Source: Fulvimarina sp039652615 (lineage in GTDB: Bacteria; Pseudomonadota; Alphaproteobacteria; Rhizobiales; Rhizobiaceae). Taken from it: a stretch of DNA of 64,000 nucleotides. Position numbers and translations under genes: made by a program. Location: the NCBI RefSeq assembly GCF_039652615.1, contig NZ_JBDJAC010000001.1, positions 620,001-684,000 of the forward strand, given 5' to 3'. How positions within the stretch are numbered: position 1 is the stretch's first letter; each line of letters begins with the position of its first letter. Below are positions 24,890 to 35,403 of the stretch, one piece after another. The notes beneath the pieces were generated by a model that made no database searches, was not told where the DNA came from, and saw only the letters and a list, made by a program, of their open reading frames with translations.

Positions 24890-25669
24890 ATGACGACTGT
24901 CTCCGATCGCGATTTTCTTCTGGCCCTCGCCGATGCCGCCGATGCGGTGACGTTACCGCTGTTTCGGCGTCAGATCGGCATTGAAAACAAGCTCGAATCC
25001 GATTTTGATCCGGTAACGGAGGCCGATCGCGGCGCCGAGCGCGCGATCCGCGATCTGATCCAGCACACCTTTCCGGACGACGGGATTCTCGGGGAGGAAT
25101 ATGGCGAGGACCGCAGCGACGGCCGACGAAAATGGGTGATCGATCCCATCGACGGTACACGCCTCTTCATTACCGGCGTGCCGCTCTGGGGAACGCTGAT
25201 CGGCCTCACTGAGAATGGCCGTGCGACAGCCGGTATCATGTCGCAGCCCTATACGGGCGAGCGCTATCTCGCGGGAGCCTGGGGTGCCCAGCACCTGAGA
25301 GGCGGCGGAACCACTTCGCTTGCCGTCAGGCAGACGCAGCGGATCGAAGACGCCGTGATGTTCTCGACGACGCCCCGTCATTTCACCGGAGACATCAAGG
25401 AGCGATACGAGGCACTGGAGGCTCGAACCAAGCTCACGCGTTTCGGCACCGATTGCTACGGCTTCTGCATGCTTGCGGCGGGTCACGCCGATCTCGTCGT
25501 CGAACGCGATCTGAAGCCATACGATATCGTCGCGCTGATCCCGATCATCGAGCGCGCAGGCGGGATCGTGACGAACTGGAGCGGTGGACGCATGGAGGAG
25601 GGCGGCGATCTCCTCGCCGCTGCCACGCCGGAACTCCATGCAGCGACGCTGGCCATGCTCAACGGCTAA
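24890..25669 (+). CDS. hisN: Histidinol-phosphatase, inositol-monophosphatase family
   Basis: A 259-residue Mg-dependent phosphatase. Motif 1 includes ILGEEYGEDRSDGRRKW, motif 2 is VIDPIDGTRLFITGVPLWG (metal-binding Asp residues) and the C-terminal motif is KPYDIVALIPIIERAGGIVTNWSGG. The DPIDGTRLF/S-F-ITG form is typical of HisN, the histidinol-phosphate phosphatase used in histidine synthesis by many alphaproteobacteria. An ATG at 24869 is in frame, but the product starting at 24890 (MTTVSDRDFLLALADAADA) matches the usual N-terminus. A strong bidirectional terminator follows, facing secA. A general IMPase role cannot be excluded. Confidence 0.85.
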   Translation: MTTVSDRDFLLALADAADAVTLPLFRRQIGIENKLESDFDPVTEADRGAERAIRDLIQHTFPDDGILGEEYGEDRSDGRRKWVIDPIDGTRLFITGVPLWGTLIGLTENGRATAGIMSQPYTGERYLAGAWGAQHLRGGGTTSLAVRQTQRIEDAVMFSTTPRHFTGDIKERYEALEARTKLTRFGTDCYGFCMLAAGHADLVVERDLKPYDIVALIPIIERAGGIVTNWSGGRMEEGGDLLAAATPELHAATLAMLNG

Positions 25670-25750
25670 GGGCGCTGAGCAAGCGAAGACAATCGCGTGC
25701 TGTTCGGCTGCCATGGCGATCTGAGCGGCCGCAATCGATCGGCAATCAGA

Positions 25751-25794
25751 AAAAAAGCACCGGGCGATCCATGGAGATCGCCCGGTGCTTTTTT
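25751..25794. terminator. Strong bidirectional terminator between hisN and secA
   Basis: GCACCGGGCGATC (25757-25769) pairs perfectly with GATCGCCCGGTGC (25776-25788), flanked by six A on the left and six T on the right. This gives a T-run in both directions for the two convergent genes. Confidence 0.95.
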
Positions 25795-25865
25795 ATGTCT
25801 TGATGATGCGTGACATTCGCGGCCCGATGGCCGGGAATGACGACGGCTCGTCTGAAGTCGAAGCC

Positions 25866-28604
<2,739 letters not shown>

Positions 28605-28917
28605 GAACCAGTCCTTCTCGACCTGTTGCGATTGACCGGCATGTCGCGCCGGACCGAGCCCGGCCGCCGCGCTCTCGTATCGACCCGCAAATGGCCACGG
28701 GGAGCCTTGGTAAAACTTAATCCGAAGGCGGCTGGACTTTCGGGACGGGCGAGAGATAAGAGGGCCCCCAACCGTTGTCAACGGCGCTCAGGCCTGCAAT
28801 TTCAGAGCGTAGAGGCATCGAATGGCCATGTTTTTCCCGATCTTTCCAAGGTCGAGCGATGGAATCTGGCCCTCAGCGTTTCATCGAACCATCACATCTG
28901 CAAGGACGCTTTCCATC
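28605..28917. promoter_or_regulatory. Divergent promoter region between secA and the parvulin gene
   Basis: About 310 bases with no convincing gene. It contains an odd palindrome, CCGTTGTCAACGG (28772-28784), whose centre also gives a TTGTCA -35-like hexamer for the rightward gene. No good -10 is visible at the right spacing. It must carry both promoters. Confidence 0.4.
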
Positions 28918-29805
28918 ATGCTCTCCAGCAAACGTCTCGGCTTGATTTCCGCAACGACCGCCATCGCCCTCATGGTTGCAGGGCCGGCCCTTGCCCAATC
29001 GCCTGTCATCGCGACTGTCGGCGACGATGAGATCACCGAAGCCGATCTCAACGCCGCACAGCAGGAGATTGGCAGCGATTTCCAGCGTCTTCCCGCGGAC
29101 CAGCAACGGATCGCGGTTCTCGCAGCGCTCATCGACATCAAGGCCCTCTCTCAGGAAGCCGATGCCGCCTCCATGCAGGATGACGCGGCGACCGCCGCAA
29201 CGATCGGCTTCCTGCGCGACCGGACGCTTCACAACGCCTATTTCGCGAAGGAAGGCGTCGATAAGGTCACCGACGACGAACTTAAAGCGCGTTACGACAA
29301 GGAAATCGCAGCGATGGAGCCTGAAGAGGAGGTCCACGCCCGCCACATCCTTCTGGAGACCGAAGACGAAGCCAAGGCCGTCATCCAGGAACTTCAGAAT
29401 GGCGCCGACTTCGTCGAACTCGCCAAGGAAAAGTCGACGGGGCCGACGGGGCCGAATGGCGGCGATCTCGGTTTCTTCGCAAAGGGTCAGATGGTGCCTC
29501 CCTTCGCAGAAGCCGCGTTCGCGCTCGAACCGGGCAGCATTACGACCGAGCCGGTGAAGACCGATTACGGTTGGCACGTGATCAAGGTCGAAGAGAAGCG
29601 TCAGGCCGAACCGCCGACGTTCGAACAGGTCAAGGACCAGATTCGCCGTGCGGTGCTTCAGGAAAAATATGTCGCCCTCGTTGGCGATGCGCGCCAGAAA
29701 CTCGGCGTCACCTATGTCGATCCAGCCGTCAAACAGCAGATGGACGCGCTGAAGGCCAAGGCAGACGAAGCTGCCTCGCAGTTACGCGGCGGGTCCGAGA
29801 ACTGA
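28918..29805 (+). CDS. Periplasmic parvulin-type peptidyl-prolyl isomerase (PpiC/PrsA-like)
   Basis: A 295-residue secreted foldase. Residues 1-26 are a signal peptide ending in PALA. A SurA-like helical N-terminal region follows, then a parvulin domain (about residues 138-235) with VHARHILLETEDEAKAV, STGPTGPNGGDLGFFAKGQM and TDYGWHVIKVEEKR. A helical tail ends in a Lys/Ala-rich stretch. It would catalyse proline isomerisation and assist folding of exported proteins arriving through SecA. The ATG at 28918 has AAGGAC upstream, and longer starts would bury the signal peptide. The gene ends with a good intrinsic terminator. Confidence 0.9.
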   Translation: MLSSKRLGLISATTAIALMVAGPALAQSPVIATVGDDEITEADLNAAQQEIGSDFQRLPADQQRIAVLAALIDIKALSQEADAASMQDDAATAATIGFLRDRTLHNAYFAKEGVDKVTDDELKARYDKEIAAMEPEEEVHARHILLETEDEAKAVIQELQNGADFVELAKEKSTGPTGPNGGDLGFFAKGQMVPPFAEAAFALEPGSITTEPVKTDYGWHVIKVEEKRQAEPPTFEQVKDQIRRAVLQEKYVALVGDARQKLGVTYVDPAVKQQMDALKAKADEAASQLRGGSEN

Positions 29806-29845
29806 CGGGTTGCTCTTTGCGTTGACCGAGATTTGAAAGCGCAAT

Positions 29846-29877
29846 TGGCCGTCTTCGAAGGAGGCGGCCATTTTGTT
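29846..29877 (+). terminator. Intrinsic terminator of the parvulin gene
   Basis: TGGCCGTCTTC (29846-29856) pairs with GGAGGCGGCCA (29860-29870) with two wobbles and a three-base loop, followed by TTTTGTT. It stands 41 bases after the stop codon and before argJ. Confidence 0.9.
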
Positions 29878-29923
29878 ATAGGAGACGGCACGCCTGTTTC
29901 CGGCCCTCTACGAGACTAAGACC

Positions 29924-31189
29924 ATGTCGCATAATCCCAAGCCGAAAACGGCACCCCATGTTTCGCCGCTCGCTCCTGCCTCCATCCCGGACGTGCCGCC
30001 GATCGACGGACTGCGCATCGCGACGGCCGCGGCGGGCATCAAATATGCCGGCCGAACCGATCTGATGTTGATGGTCTTCGACGAGCCGGCAGCGGTCGCG
30101 GGCGTCTTCACGACATCGCGCTGCGCCTCGGCTCCGGTCGACGTTTGCCGACGCAATCTGGCGTTCGGCCGGGCAAGGGCGCTCGTCGTGAATTCCGGCA
30201 ACGCCAACGCCTTCACCGGCAAGAAGGGCGAGGAGTCGACGCGGCTGACGAGCGAGGCTGCGGCCAAGGCTGTTGGCTGCGCGCCGGAAGAGATCTTTCT
30301 CGCCTCTACCGGCGTCATCGGTGAACCGCTCGATCAGACGAAGTTCGTCGGTCTTCTCGACGATCTTGCGGAAGAGGCAAAATCCGATCGCTGGAGGCAA
30401 GCCGCCGAAGCGATCATGACCACGGACACCTATCCCAAGCTCCTGTCGCGAACGGTATCGATCGATGGCGTGCCGGTGACGATCAACGGCATCGCGAAGG
30501 GTGCCGGCATGATCGCGCCCGACATGGCGACGATGCTGTCCTTCATCGCCACGGATGCGCCCATCTCCGCGCCTGCCTTGCAGTCGATGCTCGTCGATGC
30601 GGTCGCGCCGAGCTTCAACTCGACGACGGTCGACGGCGACACGTCCACATCCGATACGCTGCTTCTCTTTGCGACCGGTGCCGCCCAGGCAAGGGGCTGC
30701 ACGCCCATCGCTGATGCGCTCGATCCCCGACTTGCCGAATTCAAGGACGCCCTCAGCGGTCTCTGCCTCGATCTTGCGCGCCAGATCGCGCGGGACGGGG
30801 AGGGCGCAAGAAAAGAGATTGTGGTGAACGTGACAGGTGCTGTCAGCGATCTGTCGGCCAAGCGCATCGCCATGTCGATTGCCAATTCGCCACTCGTCAA
30901 AACGGCGATCGCGGGCGAGGACGCCAATTGGGGGCGCGTCGTCATGGCCGTCGGAAAAGCCGGAGAGGAAGCGGACCGGGACCGATTGAAGATTTCATTT
31001 GGTGATGTGCAGGTCGCGGTCGACGGCGAACGCGATCCGAACTACGAGGAAAGCGTTGCCGCTGCCGTCATGAAGCACGATACGATCGAGCTTGGTGTGG
31101 ATATTGGTCTGGGCGATGGCCGTTGGACGGTCTACACCTGCGATCTGACGAAGGAATATGTCGCGATCAATGGCGACTACAGAAGCTGA
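29924..31189 (+). CDS. argJ: Bifunctional ornithine acetyltransferase / N-acetylglutamate synthase ArgJ
   Basis: A 421-residue ArgJ. It transfers acetyl from N-acetylornithine to glutamate in the cyclic arginine pathway and, in the bifunctional form, also uses acetyl-CoA. The self-cleavage site lies in GAGMIAPDMATMLSFIATDA; the Thr of MATML (about residue 200) becomes the N-terminal nucleophile of the beta chain. The substrate loop STTVDGDTSTSDT and the C-terminal WGRVVMAVGKAGEEAD region are present. It is the first gene of an operon with an acetyltransferase (20-base overlap) and mutT. Whether it is mono- or bifunctional cannot be told by sight. Confidence 0.95.
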   Translation: MSHNPKPKTAPHVSPLAPASIPDVPPIDGLRIATAAAGIKYAGRTDLMLMVFDEPAAVAGVFTTSRCASAPVDVCRRNLAFGRARALVVNSGNANAFTGKKGEESTRLTSEAAAKAVGCAPEEIFLASTGVIGEPLDQTKFVGLLDDLAEEAKSDRWRQAAEAIMTTDTYPKLLSRTVSIDGVPVTINGIAKGAGMIAPDMATMLSFIATDAPISAPALQSMLVDAVAPSFNSTTVDGDTSTSDTLLLFATGAAQARGCTPIADALDPRLAEFKDALSGLCLDLARQIARDGEGARKEIVVNVTGAVSDLSAKRIAMSIANSPLVKTAIAGEDANWGRVVMAVGKAGEEADRDRLKISFGDVQVAVDGERDPNYEESVAAAVMKHDTIELGVDIGLGDGRWTVYTCDLTKEYVAINGDYRS

Positions 31190-31958
31190 TACCAGCAGCC
31201 GGCTCGCGAAGATCAGGCGCCTCGAAGCGCTTGGCTTTCGCGCGTTTCCTGCGACCTCGACCGAATTCGATGGTACATGGGCGATCCGGTTGACGCCGGC
31301 CTACCCGGCCAAACGCCTGAATTCCGTCAATCCGCTGGATCCGGGCGACAATGCGCGGATTGCCGAACGTATCGAACGGGCCTCGAAACGCTTCAGGGAT
31401 GCGGGGAGACCGCTCACATTTCGCCTGTCGCCGCTTGCGCCGAAGGCTCTCATCGATCACCTCGATGGCGAGGGCTGGAAGCGCTTCGACGAAAGCTGCG
31501 TCCTGACCGCGGATTTGTCTGCGATCGACCTGTCGGGTTCGATCGACCGTCTGCCGTTCAAGGACGTCGAACGATACGTGGAGGCGAGCCTGGCTGTTCA
31601 TGAGCGCTCGCCGAAACTCGCAAATGGCTTGAAACGCATCATCGAGGACATCGCGCCAGTCAAGACGATGTTCATCCGTGAAGATGCCGACGGCAGGCCG
31701 CTCGGTTGCGCGCTGGCCATCCACGAACGGGACATTTCCGGCGTTCTCGACGTCGCGGTTTCGAGCGCACGGCGGCGCGAGGGATTCGGGCGAGATCTCG
31801 TCAGCTCGGTCTTGAACCATGTCCGGCATCGGGGTGCCAAGACCGCCTGGGTGCAGGTCGAAGCGACGAACGATGCCGGTATCGCGCTCTACCGTAACTT
31901 CGGTTTTCAGGAAGCCTATCGCTATGAATACCGCGCTTTGAATGAGCCCGCATCATGA
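31170..31958 (+). CDS. GNAT-family N-acetyltransferase
   Basis: A 262-residue protein with an N-terminal extension and a C-terminal GNAT fold. Its acetyl-CoA-binding motif A is seen as VLDVAVSSARRREGFGRDLVSSVL (R-x-x-G-x-G-like), and the terminal IALYRNFGFQEAYRYEYRA matches the family ending. The substrate is unknown. It overlaps the end of argJ by 20 bases and its stop overlaps the mutT start (ATGA), so the three genes are co-translated. The order argJ-GNAT-mutT is common in rhizobia. A start at 31158 is also possible. Confidence 0.85.
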   Translation: MATTEADTSSRLAKIRRLEALGFRAFPATSTEFDGTWAIRLTPAYPAKRLNSVNPLDPGDNARIAERIERASKRFRDAGRPLTFRLSPLAPKALIDHLDGEGWKRFDESCVLTADLSAIDLSGSIDRLPFKDVERYVEASLAVHERSPKLANGLKRIIEDIAPVKTMFIREDADGRPLGCALAIHERDISGVLDVAVSSARRREGFGRDLVSSVLNHVRHRGAKTAWVQVEATNDAGIALYRNFGFQEAYRYEYRALNEPAS

Positions 31959-32374
31959 GCGAGGCAAAGGATAAACCCATCCTGCTCGTTGTCGCCTGTG
32001 CCCTGATCGACGCGGACGGGAGGGTTCTTCTGGCGCAGCGTCCCGAAGGAAAGAACCTCGCCGGCCTCTGGGAGTTTCCCGGCGGGAAGCTCGAACAGGG
32101 CGAAACGCCCGAGGAAACGCTCATCCGGGAACTTCGCGAGGAGCTCGGGATCGAGACCCAGTCTGCCTGTCTCGCGCCCCTGACCTTCGCCAGCCACACC
32201 TATGACGCGTTTCATCTTCTGATGCCGCTCTACGTCTGTCGGCGATATGAAGGAATTGCCCGAGGGCAGGAGGGGCAGGCCGTGAAGTGGGTTCGCGCGC
32301 GGGACCTCAGATCCTATCCCATGCCACCAGCGGACGAGCCGCTCATCGCGCCATTGATCGACCTCCTCGGATAG
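31955..32374 (+). CDS. mutT: NUDIX hydrolase MutT (8-oxo-dGTP diphosphatase)
   Basis: A 139-residue NUDIX protein. The catalytic box is complete: GGKLEQGETPEETLIRELREE continues into LGI, with the metal-binding glutamates. The preceding LLAQRPEGKNLAGLWEFPGG is typical of MutT. It removes oxidised guanine nucleotides from the pool to prevent A:T to C:G transversions. Its ATG overlaps the stop of the acetyltransferase gene. A different nucleotide substrate is possible but less likely given length and context. Confidence 0.92.
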   Translation: MSEAKDKPILLVVACALIDADGRVLLAQRPEGKNLAGLWEFPGGKLEQGETPEETLIRELREELGIETQSACLAPLTFASHTYDAFHLLMPLYVCRRYEGIARGQEGQAVKWVRARDLRSYPMPPADEPLIAPLIDLLG

Positions 32375-32575
32375 AGGCCTCTTCAAAAGCGATCAGGGCG
32401 ACATACTTACTTAAAGTCATGAGCGTTCTTACTTCCTCAGGATATCCGTTCGATCGCTGGGCGATGACGGATTTCGAAAAGGGTCGTATGCCGCGCGAAC
32501 ATTGATACGCAGCCCGGCTGAACAGGCTCGGCATCGTATCAAGGGGATGATTTTCGTTTCGTTGGAAAAATGATT

Positions 32576-32590
32576 TTAAGCGAAAATTTA
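32576..32590 (+). promoter_or_regulatory. CtrA-box-like sequence upstream of the Flp gene pair
   Basis: TTAA-N7-TTTA matches the CtrA recognition pattern TTAA-N7-TTAA at seven of eight positions. It lies in an AT-rich stretch about 55 bases before the small membrane protein gene. CtrA is the alphaproteobacterial cell-cycle regulator known to control pilA in Caulobacter. One mismatch and the short motif make this tentative. Confidence 0.4.
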
Positions 32591-32643
32591 TCTGTTTGGA
32601 GCAATGATTAACGCCTGTGCTTGAGGGCAGGAGCGGAAAATCG

Positions 32644-32970
32644 ATGACCGAATTTGAAATCAGAAGTAAAGACATCGACGATTACGATCTGATTTCGCCC
32701 CTGAGCCGCTTCAGATCGGTCCTCATCCGGGGTTCAATTCTCTTCGGTCTCGCCGTCGGAGCCGTGACGATGATCGTGGCTCCGGCCATGAAAGACGGGC
32801 ACAACAGCACATTGGCCTCCATGAACGGCGCGAATATAGATCCGATCATGACAGGCTCGACCGGCTCGCAGGGACAGTCGACGACCTATCGCGTCCAGCG
32901 CAGTATCCTTCAATCCGGTTCTGGCCCCTGTCTGATGTGGCCGGATGGCCGCCAGCAGGGTGCGTGTTGA
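32644..32970 (+). CDS. Small membrane protein, translationally coupled to a Flp-type pilin
   Basis: A 108-residue protein I cannot assign to a named family. The N-terminus is hydrophilic (MTEFEIRSKDIDDYDL), then SPLSRFRSVLIRG precedes a single membrane segment (SILFGLAVGAVTMIVAPAM). The C-terminal half is Ser/Gly/Thr-rich and probably disordered outside the membrane. GGAGCGG before the ATG at 32644 supports the start. Its stop codon shares one base with the ATG of the Flp-like gene, so the two are almost certainly translated together. It may help the pilin insert or assemble, which is inference from coupling alone. Confidence 0.65.
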   Translation: MTEFEIRSKDIDDYDLISPLSRFRSVLIRGSILFGLAVGAVTMIVAPAMKDGHNSTLASMNGANIDPIMTGSTGSQGQSTTYRVQRSILQSGSGPCLMWPDGRQQGAC

Positions 32971-33179
32971 TGGAAGAAGAACCTGACGTGAATCCGGTCC
33001 CCGGCGGCAAAAACGCGAGGTCCCTCCTTGTCGATCGAAACGGAGCGACCGCGATCGAGTATTCAATCATTGCGGGCATTATCGGCGTGGGGTTGATCGC
33101 AGGTCTCGCAGCTCTCGACCTGCCAGCTGCCTATGCCGTCGTGTCGCAGAAGGTCGCCGATGCGCTCGGAAGCAGCTGA
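32970..33179 (+). CDS. flp: Flp/Fap-type pilin
   Basis: A 69-residue type IVb pilin. The class III signal is visible in LLVDRNGATAIEYSIIAGIIG: prepilin peptidase would cut after the Gly of NG, leaving a mature protein starting ATAIEY with the conserved Glu at position 5 and Tyr at 6. A hydrophobic assembly helix and a short tail ending KVADALGSS follow. Such pilins build Tad pili for surface attachment. No tad/cpa assembly genes are in the window, so it either uses a distant locus or is a spare pilin. The ATG overlaps the upstream stop. Confidence 0.88.
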   Translation: MEEEPDVNPVPGGKNARSLLVDRNGATAIEYSIIAGIIGVGLIAGLAALDLPAAYAVVSQKVADALGSS

Positions 33180-33287
33180 CGAGCTCTTCGGTCTTCAATT
33201 CGGACAGCCAGTTTCGGTTCACGGCTGGCCCAGAAGGGGTTGAACCGAAAACGCTCATTACCTCCGATCTTCGAGCGTGACGGAAAC

Positions 33288-34187
33288 CTATGATCCCCGC
33301 CGCTCCAATGCCTCTTTCATGCTGACCTTTGCGCTGCCACGACGCGCCGGTTTCTGCTGGCTTTCATGCGGCACCCATCCCGAGAGATAGACATAGTCGA
33401 AGGTCGCGCGGATGCGCCCGTCCGGGTCAGAGAACCGCTCAGCGTAGATTTCGGCAGCCCGAATGAAGAACGAGCGTGTCGTCGGTCGACGCGATCGTTG
33501 GACAAGGCTGTTCGAAAGTCCCATGGCGCGAAGATCCCGCATCAGATCGAACATCGTATCGTAGCGGACGGTCAGCCGATCCTGATCGGTGACCGGAAGA
33601 GAGAAACCGGCGCGCTGCAGAAGGCTGCCAAGGTCGCGTATATCGGGAAAGGGAACGACGCGGGGCGAGACGCCGCCTGCGGATTCAGCTTCTGCGGCAA
33701 GCAGGGATTGGCGCAATTCCGTCAGCGTATCCCCGCCGAACAGCGCGGCCGAGAACAGCCCGTCCGGCTTCAGGGCACGCCTGATCTGAACGAGCGTACC
33801 GGGTGTGTCGTTGGTCAGATGCAGCGTCAGGTTGGACAGGACGAGATCAAGCGTTCCCGCGGCGAAGGGCAGCGTTTCCTCATCCGCGACGACGCCGATG
33901 GGCGCATGCTTGAGAAGCGCGGCGTGGGGAGCGCTCGATATGAGGTTTTTGACGTTGGAGAGTCCGACGATTCGCTGTCGCAAAGCAGCATAGGCATCAT
34001 CGATAAGAAGACAGTGTTCGAAGTCACGCTTGGTGACGCCGAGGCGCTCGGACAGTTCGTCCGCCGAAACCTCGTGGAGAAAGCTGGGTTGCTCCGCCGC
34101 CTCTTCTGCCGCGCGGCGGACGCGCCGCCGCGTCGTCAGGTCTCGATCGACGACCGTTCCGACGGATGTTTCCGGTGCAATCGACAT
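33288..34187 (-). CDS. Methyltransferase-like protein related to NDUFAF5/BioC, SAM loop degenerate
   Basis: A 299-residue protein resembling the bacterial relatives of NDUFAF5, the complex I assembly factor. Characteristic segments are GVVADEETLPFAAGTLDLVLSNLTLHL, IRRALKPDGLFSAALFGGDTLTELR and GGVSPRVVPFPDIRDLGSLLQRAGF. Where the Gly-rich SAM-binding motif I (L-D-x-G-x-x-T-G) should be, residues 59-68 read CLLIDDAYAA and contain no glycine. SAM binding is therefore doubtful and the protein may be structural or hydroxylase-like. The ATG at 34187 is opposite to and overlaps an ATG of the comF frame. The longer frame upstream has no support. Confidence 0.75.
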   Translation of the reverse strand: MSIAPETSVGTVVDRDLTTRRRVRRAAEEAAEQPSFLHEVSADELSERLGVTKRDFEHCLLIDDAYAALRQRIVGLSNVKNLISSAPHAALLKHAPIGVVADEETLPFAAGTLDLVLSNLTLHLTNDTPGTLVQIRRALKPDGLFSAALFGGDTLTELRQSLLAAEAESAGGVSPRVVPFPDIRDLGSLLQRAGFSLPVTDQDRLTVRYDTMFDLMRDLRAMGLSNSLVQRSRRPTTRSFFIRAAEIYAERFSDPDGRIRATFDYVYLSGWVPHESQQKPARRGSAKVSMKEALERRGS

Positions 34188-34233
34188 GTCTGCCTTTCGA
34201 TCTGGTGTCTTCCGTTCGCACGGGGATATAGTC

Positions 34234-35061
34234 GTGATTGTTCGGCAAGAAGCGGGGCATGCCGGAGCAAGTCTAGCATCCAAGCCCATTCGCACCGCGA
34301 GGTTTCGGAAATTGCACGCTCTCAAGCGCTGCGGCAATTCTCTGGCTAAGACGTTCGGGAATGTTCTGTTCCCACCGATCTGTGCCGGTTGCGGTATCGG
34401 CGTTGCTCAGCCCTCAGCCCTGTGCCCAGCCTGCTGGTCCAGTCTGCGCTTCATCGAACGGCCTTATTGCGACATTCTTTGTCTGCCGTTTTCGTATGAT
34501 CAAGGCGCGGGCATCGTTTCGGTAGAAGCGATCGCCGACCCGCCACCCTTCGAGAAACTGCGTGCCGTCGCTCTATACGACGACATTGCCCGGCGTCTCG
34601 TGTCATCGCTGAAATATCGCGATCGGCTCGACCTCGTTCCGTTGATGGCGGCCTGGATGATGCGCGCCGGACGGGAAATCGTCGCTGAGAGCGAAATCGT
34701 CATTCCGGTCCCGCTTCACAGGAGACGGCTCTGGCAGCGGCAGTTCAACCAGTCCGCCGAAATCGCACGGTCGATCGCGAAAGCATCCGGGCTTCAATTC
34801 GCCCCGGCTGCGCTCGACCGGATCAAGCCGACGAAAAAGCAGGTCGGCCTCGGCCGCAACCAGCGGCGCGACAATGTTCGCGGCGCCTTCAAGGTGCGAC
34901 CGGAACGACGCGATCAGGTGCTGGGGAAGACCGTTCTCCTCATCGACGACGTTTTCACCACCGGGTCGACCGTATCGAGCGCGACGAAAGCGCTGAAGCG
35001 GGCGGGCGCCGAAGCGGTGAACGTGCTCACCTTCGCGCGGGTTGCGGCATTTGATATGTGA
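34234..35061 (+). CDS. comF: ComF-family phosphoribosyltransferase-like protein
   Basis: About 275 residues. Two CxxC pairs near the N-terminus (CAGC and CPAC) suggest a zinc ribbon. The type I PRTase signature is VLLIDDVFTTGSTVSSATKALKRAGA near the end, and VIPVPLHRRRLWQRQFNQSAEIA is the conserved ComF core. ComF is needed for DNA uptake in naturally competent bacteria but is widespread in others with no known role. The start is uncertain: an ATG at 34186 overlaps the divergent gene's start, a GTG at 34234 has GGGGA upstream, and a TTG at 34312 gives a typical 250-residue length. grxC follows after 48 bases. Confidence 0.88.
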   Translation: MIVRQEAGHAGASLASKPIRTARFRKLHALKRCGNSLAKTFGNVLFPPICAGCGIGVAQPSALCPACWSSLRFIERPYCDILCLPFSYDQGAGIVSVEAIADPPPFEKLRAVALYDDIARRLVSSLKYRDRLDLVPLMAAWMMRAGREIVAESEIVIPVPLHRRRLWQRQFNQSAEIARSIAKASGLQFAPAALDRIKPTKKQVGLGRNQRRDNVRGAFKVRPERRDQVLGKTVLLIDDVFTTGSTVSSATKALKRAGAEAVNVLTFARVAAFDM

Positions 35062-35109
35062 GGCCATATCCTCGTGAAATTCGAACCGTTCCAGCCGCAA
35101 GAAGGTCCC

Positions 35110-35367
35110 ATGCCCGATATCACCATCTACACTCGCCAGCTCTGCGGTTTTTGCGCGAGGGCCAAGCGGCTGCTCGACGAAAAGGGCGTTGCCTATGAAG
35201 AGAAGGATGCGACCGCATCGCCGGATCTGCGCCAGGAAATGCGCGAGCGCGCGAACGGCGGCTCGACCTTTCCGCAAATCTTCATCGGCGAGACCCATGT
35301 CGGCGGCTGCGACGATCTTTTTGCCTTGGAACGGGCGGGCAAGCTCGATCCGATGCTCAACGCCTGA
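35110..35367 (+). CDS. grxC: Glutaredoxin 3
   Basis: An 85-residue glutaredoxin. The redox site is CGFC in YTRQLCGFCARAKRLL, a variant of the common CPYC. The glutathione-binding TFPQIFIGETHVGGCDDLFAL is conserved. It reduces protein disulfides and glutathione mixed disulfides in the cytoplasm. AGAAGGT precedes the ATG at 35110. It heads the small group grxC, Nit-type amidase and DUF1178, an arrangement common in rhizobia and consistent with glutathione metabolism. Confidence 0.93.
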   Translation: MPDITIYTRQLCGFCARAKRLLDEKGVAYEEKDATASPDLRQEMRERANGGSTFPQIFIGETHVGGCDDLFALERAGKLDPMLNA

Positions 35368-35403
35368 CAGGTAGCGGGCGACCACAGAAGGAAATTTGCA
35401 GGA

